A stretch of 64,000 nt of DNA from assembly GCA_003140175.1 (NCBI GenBank), contig PLJD01000007.1, positions 1 through 64,000 on the forward strand. Direction: 5' to 3'. Below, piece after piece: positions 40,156 through 49,197 of the stretch; positions within the stretch are counted from its first letter, which is position 1, and every line of letters begins with the position of its first letter. The notes beneath the pieces were generated by a model. That model was not told the DNA's origin, searched no databases, and saw nothing but the letters and a program-made list of their open reading frames with translations. The position numbers and the translations under genes are program-made. The DNA is from Actinomycetota bacterium (GTDB taxonomy: Bacteria > Actinomycetota > Acidimicrobiia > IMCC26256 > PALSA-555).

Positions 40156-40445
40156 CGTGTTCTAGCGACACATGGGGTATCCGCGCTCCAATAGAACGGG
40201 CGGCGCACCCTTCTGCTTGTCCACCACAGACGAGCTGAAGGAGTACGCCGCCTTGACTGTCGATGATGCCCTGTTTCGGTTCCGGCTTCGGGTCTTCGCG
40301 TTGGCTGAGGAGCTGGGCAATGTCCGGTTGGCGTGTCGGATCATGGGGGTTGGTGCACCCCTCGACGTATTACCGCTGGCGAGCCCAGGCGTTGCGCTTC
40401 GGGCTCGAGATCTTGCGGCCTCGGGACCCGGTTCGAGTCGACGCC
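40156..40445 (+). mobile_element. IS481-like transposase 5' remnant (frameshifted, truncated)
   Basis: VDDALFRFRLRVFALAEELGNVRLACRIMGV (frame 40172), then HPSTYYRWRAQALRFGLEILRPR (frame 40263); preceded by TGTTCTAGCGACACATGGGG-like end. Confidence 0.65.
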
Positions 40446-40605
40446 CTGCGCCGTCGCAACTGCGCGCGACGTGACTCCGTCCCGCGATCAGCGATGGGCA
40501 TCCAGTCCGTAGCGATCGAGCGCTGCTCGGATCTGGCTGAGCCACTCTGTGCCCAGTTTGGCCCGTTCGGGAGTTGGTCGTCTCGAGAGGAGGGAGGTGG
40601 AACGG

Positions 40606-40857
40606 GTGACCGAACTCGATATCGATCTGATCGCCGACCTCAACGCACAGGACGACGAAGGGCTTGGCTGGACCACCCTCGCGGACGCACGCGAACCGGA
40701 CCGTGTCCAGCCCGGCGTTCTGCTCTTGGCGGGCAACCCGTCCGGCCGAGCTGTCGTGCGTGTCGTGACCGTCGACGACGACGGTCAGGTCCACTTCGAG
40801 GTCCTTCCTGGGCCGGTAGCCAAGGACCTTCACCTGATCGACCGCACGGTCGCCTGA
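40606..40857 (+). CDS. Small hypothetical protein
   Basis: TELDIDLIADLNAQDDEGLGWTTLADAREPDRVQPGVLLLAGNPSGRAVVRVVTVDDDGQVHFEVLPG; purine-rich AGGAGGG upstream. Confidence 0.5.
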   Translation: MTELDIDLIADLNAQDDEGLGWTTLADAREPDRVQPGVLLLAGNPSGRAVVRVVTVDDDGQVHFEVLPGPVAKDLHLIDRTVA

Positions 40858-41231
40858 CTCGGTTCGAAGAGGACTGGGCTCCGGCGCGAGCCCGATGATG
40901 GCCGTCGGTAGCCCAATCACCGTCCGAGGGCGTCCCGGCCGCGAAGTTTCGGAAGCACTCGACCGATGGCTTCTGCGGCGGCGCGATCGTTCAACCTGGA
41001 GCGGCGCGTGTATGAAGGCCATCGGGTAGTCCGCGAGCGGCGGGTAGCGGGCTCCGAGTCGGCTGCGGATGCCTTGGCCGAACCGCTACGAGGGCTGGAC
41101 CGAATCGCCGTGGCGGTAGCCCGGGACGATCCCGAGTCGCGCGTCGCTGCGTGTCGGGCTATCGACGTGAGTGTCCGGCGGCGTCCCTTTTGGCCCTCAG
41201 GGTGGCCGGTGGTCGGGTCGACATAGGGGGT

Positions 41232-43010
41232 ATGACAACTGAGGTCCGGCAGGCGGCACTCGAGGCGCCCCGGCCGGTGGGGGTTCGCCGGTGGTGGCCG
41301 CGGGGCAGCGCCGCCACCGATGACCGCCCGGTGCAGCACGAGATGACGCCGCACCGCCAGGTGCAGCTGTTGTGGCTAGTCACAACCTTCGCCGTCGTGG
41401 CCGTCGCGGTCGTCACGCCGCTCGCCCTGCACGGCGCGAAGAACGGCCTGAACACCGACACCCAACGGCTGGTACCCGCGTCGACGGAGCTGACGAACAC
41501 CATCGGGAACTACACCGCCGGGGCCGCGGAGCTGTTGATAGTCGCCCAATCGACGGATGCCGCGACACGCTCGGATGGACTCAATGAGCTGACCACCTTC
41601 GACACCGCTGCAAACGCGGCGTGGAGGAACTACCAGCGCTTCGCGGCCAACCTGCCCGGAGAGACGAAGCTCCAGACACGGGTCAAGCTCGACACCCAAC
41701 AGCTCTCAGCAGCGGGCCTCGCGTTGCTCACCACGCAGACGAACTCGCCCGCCGCGGTGGCCGCGTTCACCGCTGTCGGCGACCGTCAACACCAAGACCT
41801 GGACCAGATCCAGAGGCTCTATCAGGCGCGCATCAACGCATCGGTGACCAGCGCAGATCACCAGTTCAATACGAGCCAGGCCGCCCTGCTGATCGTCCTC
41901 ACGATGGCGCTGGTCCTCATCATGATCGGGTTCCACATCAGAACTCACAGGGTCCGGCGTCGAGAACGCATTCAGGTCGAGGGGAATCGCATCGTCAAAC
42001 TCGAGTCGGGACTCCAACGGGCCCTCGAGATGGCCCACTCCGAGCAGGACTGCTACACGCTGATGCAGAACGCCATCCAGCGGAACTCGCCGAGCCTCCC
42101 GTCCGAGTTCCTCGTCGCCGACTCGAGTCGAGCCCACTTCCGCCAGGTCATCATCACCGGCGCCGAGGGCGGACCGGGCTGCCCCGTCATGTCGCCCTAC
42201 GACTGCCCAGCCACCGACCGGGGACAGACCCAGACGTGGCCCAGCAGCTCCGCGATCGACACGTGTCCCTATCTCCGGGACCGCGACACCGGCCCCTGCT
42301 CGGCGGTGTGTGTCCCGGTGAGCATCGCGGGTCAGACCGTCGGCGTCGTGCACGCCACCGGGCCCGACCACGATCCGCCCGTCCCGTCCACGACCGCGGA
42401 CCTGGAGCTCATCGCCCGCAAGACGGGTGAGCGCATCGGCATCCTCCGGGCGTTCAACCGCAGCGAAAACCAAGCTCGCACCGACCCGCTGACCGGTCTG
42501 TTGAACCGTCGCAGCCTCGAAACCGCGGTCCGCGACCTCACCGCGGAGGCCCATCCGTACGCGGTCGCCTACGGAGACCTCGACCACTTCAAGTTGCTCA
42601 ACGACGTTCATGGCCACGACACCGGCGACCGAGCCCTGCGCCTCTTCGCTCGGGTGCTGCGCGACAGCGTGCGACCCAACGACATCGCCGCCCGGTACGG
42701 CGGCGAGGAGTTCGTCGTCGTCCTACCCGACTGCACCATCGCCGACGCATACGCAGTCATCGACCGGGTTCGGGCCCGACTCGCCGACGCTCAGCACGGC
42801 GGGACCGTCCCCTCGTTCACGGTCAGCTTCGGACTCGCGCCCGGGGAACCCAACCTGGCCTTCGGAGAGATCGTCGAGCAGGCCGACGCCGCGCTCCTCC
42901 AAGCGAAAGCCGAGGGCCGCGACCGAGTCATCCTCGCCGGCCAGCACGACCAAACGCCAGACCCGGGGTCGGCACCCAAGCCCGCCCCCGAACTGCACGC
43001 GACCGCCTGA
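41232..43010 (+). CDS. Membrane GAF-GGDEF diguanylate cyclase
   Basis: Two TM segments, GAF-like region, DPLTGLLNRRSLE and RYGGEEF. Confidence 0.9.
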   Translation: MTTEVRQAALEAPRPVGVRRWWPRGSAATDDRPVQHEMTPHRQVQLLWLVTTFAVVAVAVVTPLALHGAKNGLNTDTQRLVPASTELTNTIGNYTAGAAELLIVAQSTDAATRSDGLNELTTFDTAANAAWRNYQRFAANLPGETKLQTRVKLDTQQLSAAGLALLTTQTNSPAAVAAFTAVGDRQHQDLDQIQRLYQARINASVTSADHQFNTSQAALLIVLTMALVLIMIGFHIRTHRVRRRERIQVEGNRIVKLESGLQRALEMAHSEQDCYTLMQNAIQRNSPSLPSEFLVADSSRAHFRQVIITGAEGGPGCPVMSPYDCPATDRGQTQTWPSSSAIDTCPYLRDRDTGPCSAVCVPVSIAGQTVGVVHATGPDHDPPVPSTTADLELIARKTGERIGILRAFNRSENQARTDPLTGLLNRRSLETAVRDLTAEAHPYAVAYGDLDHFKLLNDVHGHDTGDRALRLFARVLRDSVRPNDIAARYGGEEFVVVLPDCTIADAYAVIDRVRARLADAQHGGTVPSFTVSFGLAPGEPNLAFGEIVEQADAALLQAKAEGRDRVILAGQHDQTPDPGSAPKPAPELHATA

Positions 43011-43039
43011 CCTGCGCCGCCCTTCGGGAAGCAGAACCC

Positions 43040-43489
43040 TCAGTTCCGCCCCGCACGCTGGGAATGGACCTTTCGGATCGTCAACGCCGACAAAGGTTGG
43101 GTAGCTACGCGCGCCTCATCGTCGAGAAGCTGGGCGGAGCAACGGTCCAACTCGGCTGGCGTGATCCGATCGATCCACCGATGCCCGAATGTGGGCACAG
43201 GATCCAAGATCCCTCGGTAGCCAATTCGGGTATTGGGACTTAGGTCACGCGTCGAAGCGTCCCACCACACCTCGACCAACTCAGCGAACCGAACGGTCCG
43301 GCTCGAGCCACCTTGGCCGGCAGCCGCGTCGCCGAGAAGCTCCGCGAGGCGCCGTTCGGCGTCGCGTCTGGACCCGCGTGCGGTCTCGTATCGGTATCGG
43401 CGCTTTCGATTGGCGTCGAGGCCCGCATACACCGCCACTTGGTACGTCGTTCCCTGGGGCCCTCGCCGTGCTCGGATGTATCCCCGCAC
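43040..43489 (-). pseudogene. Tyrosine integrase, N-terminal and core-binding domains only (catalytic domain missing)
   Basis: RGYIRARRGPQGTTYQVAVYAG…RDAERRLAELL…FAELVEVWWDASTRDLSPNTRIGYRGILDPVPTFGHRWIDRITPAELD; ends abruptly at TIRKVHSQRAGRN*. Confidence 0.8.
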
Positions 43490-43659
43490 TTCGCCTCCCG
43501 AGCCGCGCGTCTGGCAAGCGCCTCAGACACCGCCGACTCGAAGACATCACCCGGACTCCCGCCACGTGATGGGCAATTGATGGGCAGACGCCGGCCGTCG
43601 CCAGCCGATTCAGCCCGCTCAAACGGCATGAAAACTGCCGCTGAGCAGGACGAATGCTG

Positions 43660-43701
43660 TGGAGGCGGCGGTGGGAATTGAACCCACGTCCAGGGTTTTG
43701 C
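43660..43701 (-). repeat. Proximal attachment-site copy overlapping intact tRNA-Cys 3' half
   Basis: 42 bp identical to 30541-30582. Confidence 0.9.
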
Positions 43702-43734
43702 AGACCCTTGCCTGGGCCACTCGGCTACGCCGCC
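43663..43734 (-). tRNA. tRNA-Cys (anticodon GCA)
   Basis: Cloverleaf by eye: acceptor GGCGGCG/CGCCGCC, anticodon arm AGGGT-CTGCAAA-ACCCT, T arm GTGGG-TTCAATT-CCCAC; no encoded CCA. Confidence 0.93.
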
Positions 43735-43825
43735 GTCACGCCACCCGGTCGGGCGGCAGGACCGATGAGGCTATCGCTTCATTGCGAGCGGCTCCCTGCC
43801 GATGATTTCGTCCGTGGAACAACCC

Positions 43826-44743
43826 ATGTCCGTCGAGCTCGTGGGTGTTCGACGCAGCTTCGGACCGGTGGTGGCAGTCGACGAGCTCTCGCTGAGCATC
43901 CCGTCGGGCTCGGTCACCGTGCTGTTGGGACCCAACGGAGCCGGCAAGACCACGGCGGTCCGGCTGGTGACGGGCGCGCTCGGCGCGGATGGGGGGACCG
44001 TGCGGGTATTCGGGCTGGACCCGGGCGGAGCGGACGGCACCGCGGTCCGACGCCGTTGCGGTGTGGTCCCGGCCCGCCCGGCCCTCTACGACCGGCTTAG
44101 CGGCTACGACAACCTGCGCTACGGCGCGGAATTGTTCGAGGTGGAGCCCTCGCTCGTCGACGACCGAATCCACGACGCGGCAACGCGCTTCGGGATCGCC
44201 GACGTCTTGGCGACACGGGTGGGCGGGTACTCGACGGGTATGCGCGCCCGGCTCGCGCTCGCCCGGGCCGTGCTGCACGAGCCGGATCTGTTGTTGCTCG
44301 ATGAGCCGACGGCGGGGCTGGACCCTGAGTCGGCCCGGATCGTGCTCCACCTGATCGACGAGCTCGCGGAGCGGGGCACGGCGGTTCTGATGTGCACGCA
44401 TCTACTCCTCGAGGCCGAAGGCCTCGCCGACCAGATCGTGGTGCTCGACCGGGGCCGCACGCTCGTGTCGGGTTCCCCGGCCCAGCTGACCCGCCGTTAC
44501 TGGCCGGCGGCGCGGGTGGTGCTCGACGCGGACGACCCTGGCGTCCTTGATCGGGCGCGCACCCTGCCGTTCGTCCGTTCGTATCGGCGCAACGGCACGG
44601 CAACCGTGGACCTGAGCGAACCTGGCCGGATTCCGGACCTCGTCGATGCGCTCGTCGCCGCGGGCGCGCGGCTGCGCCGCGTCGAGCCTCAGACGCCAAG
44701 CCTCGAGCAGTTGTACTTCACGATCCGCGAGCAGGGATCGTGA
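43826..44743 (+). CDS. ABC transporter ATP-binding protein
   Basis: LLGPNGAGKTTAVRLV…YSTGMRARLALARAVLHEPDLLLLDEPTAGLDP. Confidence 0.95.
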   Translation: MSVELVGVRRSFGPVVAVDELSLSIPSGSVTVLLGPNGAGKTTAVRLVTGALGADGGTVRVFGLDPGGADGTAVRRRCGVVPARPALYDRLSGYDNLRYGAELFEVEPSLVDDRIHDAATRFGIADVLATRVGGYSTGMRARLALARAVLHEPDLLLLDEPTAGLDPESARIVLHLIDELAERGTAVLMCTHLLLEAEGLADQIVVLDRGRTLVSGSPAQLTRRYWPAARVVLDADDPGVLDRARTLPFVRSYRRNGTATVDLSEPGRIPDLVDALVAAGARLRRVEPQTPSLEQLYFTIREQGS

Positions 44744-45570
44744 GGGGCCGGGCTCGCCGGTCGCGAGCGCTCGTGATTGCCCGCACCGATCTGCGCCAGC
44801 TGCGTCAGGCGCGCGACTTCTGGGTGCCGCTGGCGGTGATCGCCGGCCTGTTCTTCGTGGTGATCCCGGCGGTGCTGCTCACGATCATCACCCATGTGTC
44901 CGACGTGCGTCTGGTCCAGCAGCTGAGCAGCGTCGTCGGCAGCCTGCCCAAGCAGCTCCGGGCGAGCGTCAAGGGTGACGCCGCCCCGGCTCAGGCGTCC
45001 TACGCGCTCGCCGTGTACCTCTTCGCCCCGCTGGCGATCATCGTCCCGCTCACCGTGTCGTCGGCGGTGGGTGCCAACACGGTCATCGGCGAGCGCGAGC
45101 GTGGCAGCGGCGAGTTCCTCGCCCACTCCCCCGCTCGGGAGCGCGACATCTACCTGGGCAAGCTCGTGGCCAGCCTGGTGCCGGGCTACCTCACCGCGGC
45201 CGTCGGGTTCGGCCTCTACTCCCTGGTCGTGAACCTCACCGTGGGCCCCCAGGTCGGCGGCTGGTTCTTCCCGACTCCGAACTGGTGGATCCTGGTCTTG
45301 TGGGTCCTCCCGCCGTTCATCGCCCTGGCGCTGGCGGTCATCCTTGCCATCTCGGCGAAGGTCTCGAGTGCGGCGGCGGCGCAACAGGCGTCGGCGCTCG
45401 TGACCCTGCCCCTGGTGCTGATCGCCTACACGGTGGCGAGCGGGACGCTGTTCCGCACCGAGCTGGCCGCGTTCCTGATCGGCGCGCTGGCGTGGGTCGG
45501 GGCGGGCTTGGCACTCTGGCAGGGTTCGCACGCGGTGCGACGGGAGCGGCTGCTCGGCCTGGGCAGCTGA
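44740..45570 (+). CDS. ABC-2 type permease
   Basis: Six-TM pattern; TGA/GTGA-coupled to upstream ATPase. Confidence 0.85.
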   Translation: MRGRARRSRALVIARTDLRQLRQARDFWVPLAVIAGLFFVVIPAVLLTIITHVSDVRLVQQLSSVVGSLPKQLRASVKGDAAPAQASYALAVYLFAPLAIIVPLTVSSAVGANTVIGERERGSGEFLAHSPARERDIYLGKLVASLVPGYLTAAVGFGLYSLVVNLTVGPQVGGWFFPTPNWWILVLWVLPPFIALALAVILAISAKVSSAAAAQQASALVTLPLVLIAYTVASGTLFRTELAAFLIGALAWVGAGLALWQGSHAVRRERLLGLGS

Positions 45571-45608
45571 TCGGCGACCTCCGCCGCCCGCGAGCCGGAG
45601 GGAGGAAC

Positions 45609-46601
45609 GTGGCGCGCGTCGTCGTCTGCGTGGCGATGCTCGGCGCGACGCTCACCGTCGCCGGGCCGGCCGCGGCGGCGACGAGCCCGAGCCGCGAACC
45701 CTTCGCGGTCGCGACCCGCGTCGTGACCTTCGTGGACACCACCCGATCGACGCCCGCGGTGGGGGCGACGCCGGCGAGCCCGCAGCGCCGTCTGGTCACG
45801 CATCTGTGGTATCCGGCGGCGGGAGCTCCGCTCGCCGCGGCGCCACCCAACAGTCCGCCGCTCCAGCGCCACGCGCCGTATCCGCTCATCGTCTTCGCCC
45901 ACGGCGACGCCGGCCATGCCCTCGATTACGACCCGATGCTGCGCCACTGGGCCGCGGCCGGCTACGTCGTCGCCGCGCCCGACTTCCCCGTCTCGAGCCG
46001 CAACGGGACGGCGGGGGTCGCCGACGTGGCGAACCAGCCCGGCGACCTGAAGTTCGTCATCCGCAGCGTGCTGCGCTTCGATCGAGCCAAGCGGGGGCTG
46101 GGCCGGGTGATCGACGCGCGCCGCATCGGGGTGGCAGGCCACTCGCTGGGCGCGGCGACCGTCGTCGCGCTCGTCGAGCGCTCCTGTTGTGCCGACCGAC
46201 GCGTCCGGGGCGCGATCTCGTTCTCGGGGCTCGCGCTCCTTCCCGGCGAGGACTACCCGCGCCCGTCGGTTCCGCTGCTCCTCGTGCACGGCACCGCCGA
46301 CCGGAACGTCCCCTACGCCGCCAGCATCCATCTCTATGCGGCCGTCGGCCCGCCCCGCTATCTCCTGACCCTCCTCGGGCGTGGCCATCAGTCCTGGCCT
46401 CGGGGGACCGGGCCCGTCGACGCCGCGGTGCTGCGCGCCACGCTGGATTTCTGGACGGTCTACCTGCGGGGCGACCACGCGGCGGTCCCCGCCCTCGAGC
46501 ACGACGCCGCAGTGGCGGACCGCACCACCATCCAGGCCGACCCGGCGTCCCCCGGGCGGTCCCACCGCTTCGCCAAGAGCCCCGGGGGGCGGGCCGCGTA
46601 G
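45609..46601 (+). CDS. Secreted alpha/beta hydrolase (chlorophyllase/lipase-like)
   Basis: Signal peptide; PLIVFAHGDAG, GVAGHSLGAAT, LLVHGTADRNVPY. Confidence 0.85.
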   Translation: MARVVVCVAMLGATLTVAGPAAAATSPSREPFAVATRVVTFVDTTRSTPAVGATPASPQRRLVTHLWYPAAGAPLAAAPPNSPPLQRHAPYPLIVFAHGDAGHALDYDPMLRHWAAAGYVVAAPDFPVSSRNGTAGVADVANQPGDLKFVIRSVLRFDRAKRGLGRVIDARRIGVAGHSLGAATVVALVERSCCADRRVRGAISFSGLALLPGEDYPRPSVPLLLVHGTADRNVPYAASIHLYAAVGPPRYLLTLLGRGHQSWPRGTGPVDAAVLRATLDFWTVYLRGDHAAVPALEHDAAVADRTTIQADPASPGRSHRFAKSPGGRAA

Positions 46602-46612
46602 CATCGAGGCCC

Positions 46613-48022
46613 GTGACCCCCGGTGTGCAGCTCCTCGCCGTCGGGGCGGCGGCGCCGAGCTGGCGCCTGGCCGCCACCGAGGTCGGCGCCGCGTGGGGCC
46701 GTCCGGGCGGACGGGGCCAGGCCGCGGTGTGCGCCCCCGACGAGGACACCCTCACGCTGGCCGCCGAGGCGGCCCGCCGGGCGCTGCTCGCCTCGGGCCT
46801 CCAGACCGACATCGTGGACGGGCTCTGGTGGGGCACCAGCCGGCCACCCTTCGCCGAGGGACCGAGCCACGCGGTGCTCGCCAGCGCGGTCGGCCTGTCG
46901 CACCGCTCGGGCGGCGCGCTCTTCGCCGGCTCGTCCCACGCCGGAATCGAGGCGCTGTTCGGCGCCGCCGACGCGGTCGGAGCCGGCACGGTCCGGGTGG
47001 CGCTGGTGGTCGTCTCCGACGCCATCGTGCCCGGGCTCGGGACGAGCTGGGAACCCCGCGCCGGGGCCGGCGCGGCGGCGCTCGTGCTCGTGTCGCACGG
47101 CGGCGCGGCGTCGCTGGGCGCCCGGGTCACCCGCACCCATCCCTACCTCGACCGCTACCGGGGCGACGACGAGACCGCCACCCGGGATCTCTACGACCCG
47201 CGCCTGTTCCGCGAGGAGATCTTCTTGCCCGCGATGCGCGAGCTCGGCGAGCAGCTCGGCACCAACGACATCGACCGGTGGTCGCTCCCCGACCCCGACG
47301 GGCGCCTCGGCGCCGCGCTGGCCCGCCAGCTCGACGCGGGGACACCGGCGTCCGCGTCGGTGTACGCGGCCCTGGGTGACACGGGAGCGGCCGCGGCGCT
47401 GCTCGGCGGGGTGTGCGCCCTCGACGCGGCGGGCACGGTCGGGATCGTCGGCTGGGGCGGCGGACGCGCGACCGGCGTCACCATCACCGCCCGCGAGCCG
47501 GTGCCGGGCGCTGCCGCGGTGGCCGACGTGCTCAAGGGTGGTCGACCCGCGACGTACGCCGCGGTGCTCCAGGCCCGACGTCAGCTCGTCGCCTCTGGCG
47601 AGACGGTCCCGATGGGCGTACCCCCTCAGAGCGCGCAGTTCGTGCGCGGCGCCGACGAGATGCTCGGCCTGCTCGGGGCCCGCTGCGTCGACTGCGGGAC
47701 GATCAACACGCCCCCGTCGATCCACCCCCACTGCATCAGCTGCGGCAGCGCCAAGTTCGTGCTCGAGCCGCTCGCCCGCCACGGCCGCGTCTACACCTTC
47801 GTCGTGAACCAGACCATGCCGGCCCCGTTCGTCGCACCCTTGCCGCTGGCGGTCATCGACCTCGACGACGGCGCCCGCGTCATGCTCCAGGTCACCGAGC
47901 ACGAAGGGACCCTCGAGATCGGCAGCGAAGTCGAGCTCGTCGTGCGCCGCTACGCGCACGAGCGGGGCGCCCCGGTCTACGGCTACAAGGCGCGCCCCTA
48001 CGCGATCCGGGAGGACCAATGA
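46613..48022 (+). CDS. HMG-CoA-synthase/thiolase-fold protein fused to C-terminal DUF35 domain
   Basis: HMGS-like N-terminal fold; C-terminal CVDCGTINTPPSIHPHCISCGS plus OB fold. Confidence 0.75.
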   Translation: MTPGVQLLAVGAAAPSWRLAATEVGAAWGRPGGRGQAAVCAPDEDTLTLAAEAARRALLASGLQTDIVDGLWWGTSRPPFAEGPSHAVLASAVGLSHRSGGALFAGSSHAGIEALFGAADAVGAGTVRVALVVVSDAIVPGLGTSWEPRAGAGAAALVLVSHGGAASLGARVTRTHPYLDRYRGDDETATRDLYDPRLFREEIFLPAMRELGEQLGTNDIDRWSLPDPDGRLGAALARQLDAGTPASASVYAALGDTGAAAALLGGVCALDAAGTVGIVGWGGGRATGVTITAREPVPGAAAVADVLKGGRPATYAAVLQARRQLVASGETVPMGVPPQSAQFVRGADEMLGLLGARCVDCGTINTPPSIHPHCISCGSAKFVLEPLARHGRVYTFVVNQTMPAPFVAPLPLAVIDLDDGARVMLQVTEHEGTLEIGSEVELVVRRYAHERGAPVYGYKARPYAIREDQ

Positions 48023-49197
48023 GCTGGAACCGGGTCGCGGTGGTCGGTGCGGGGCTCATCAAGTTTGGGGAGCTCTTCGACCAGAGCTACGAGCAGATGG
48101 CCGCCGGCGCGTTCGCCGCCGCGGTCGACTCGGTCGATCACGGCTTCGAGCCCTCGCAGGTTGAGGCGGCGTTCGTCGCCACCCAGCGGGGCACGCTCTG
48201 GGGCCAAGAAGGCATCGGTGGGAACACGGTGCCGTCGGCGATCGGACTGGCCGGGATTCCGTGCACGCGGATCGAGAACGCGTGCCCGTCGGGGTCGGAT
48301 GCATTCCGCGTCGGCGCGATGGCCGTCGCGAGCGGCGTCCATGACGTCGTCCTCGTCATCGGCGTCGAGAAGATGCGCGACAAATCGGCCGAGGAGGGTC
48401 TCCTCGCCCGCGCCGCGGCGGGCCACCCGATCTTCACCCGTGGTGAGACCGCGCCGGTGCTGTTCGCACCGTTCGCGACGCGTCACATGCACGAGTTCGG
48501 CACCACGCGCGAGATGCTGGCGTCGGTGGCGGTGAAGAACCACTACAACGGCGCCCGCGACCCGTACGCGCACTTCCAGAGCGAGATCACGGTCGAGGAC
48601 GTCCTGGCGTCGCCGTCGGTCTGCTCCCCCCTCCATCTCCTCGACTGCTGCCCGCAGACCGACGGGGCGGCAGCCACGCTGCTCGTGCGAGCCGACATCG
48701 CCGAACGCTTCACCGACCATCCCGTGTACGTAGCCGGCTTCGGTGTCGCCACCGACCATCCGTACCTGCACGAGAAGTCCAGCTTCGTGGGCCTCAAGGC
48801 GACCCAGCTCGCCGCCGAGCGCGCGTACGCGATGGCCGATGTCAGCCCGGCTGACATCGACTGCGCCGAGGTACACGACTGCTTCACGATCACCGAGATC
48901 CTCGACATCGAGGACCTCGGCTTCGTCGACAAAGGCAAGGGCGGCGTCGCCTCCCTGGACGGGGAGACGTCGCTCACCGGGCGGATCCCGATCAACACCT
49001 CGGGTGGGCTCCTCGCCAAAGGGCACCCGATCGGCGCCACCGGCGTCGCCCAGCTCACCGAGTGCTGGTGGCAGCTGCGGGGCGAAGCCGGCGACCGGCA
49101 GGTGGAACTCCGCCACGGCAACGCCCTCCAGCACAACGTGGGTGGGCGGGGCTCGGGCGTCTCGGTGATCAACATCTTGACGACGAACCAACCGTGA
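48019..49197 (+). CDS. Thiolase (SCPx-like)
   Basis: IENACPSGSDAF nucleophile motif, NTSGGLLAKGHPIGATGVAQ. Confidence 0.95.
   Translation: MSWNRVAVVGAGLIKFGELFDQSYEQMAAGAFAAAVDSVDHGFEPSQVEAAFVATQRGTLWGQEGIGGNTVPSAIGLAGIPCTRIENACPSGSDAFRVGAMAVASGVHDVVLVIGVEKMRDKSAEEGLLARAAAGHPIFTRGETAPVLFAPFATRHMHEFGTTREMLASVAVKNHYNGARDPYAHFQSEITVEDVLASPSVCSPLHLLDCCPQTDGAAATLLVRADIAERFTDHPVYVAGFGVATDHPYLHEKSSFVGLKATQLAAERAYAMADVSPADIDCAEVHDCFTITEILDIEDLGFVDKGKGGVASLDGETSLTGRIPINTSGGLLAKGHPIGATGVAQLTECWWQLRGEAGDRQVELRHGNALQHNVGGRGSGVSVINILTTNQP

Larger units (their letters stand above)
30541..43701. mobile_element. Cryptic tRNA-Cys-integrated genomic island (~13.1 kb)
   Basis: Direct-repeat att sites, truncated integrase near the tRNA, excisionase-like remnant near the distal site. 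Confidence 0.8.

Noticed and set aside
40917-41226. Coding gene between the small hypothetical ORF and the GGDEF gene
   Set aside because: ORFs on both strands have biased composition and change frame; perhaps decayed sequence but no family recognised.
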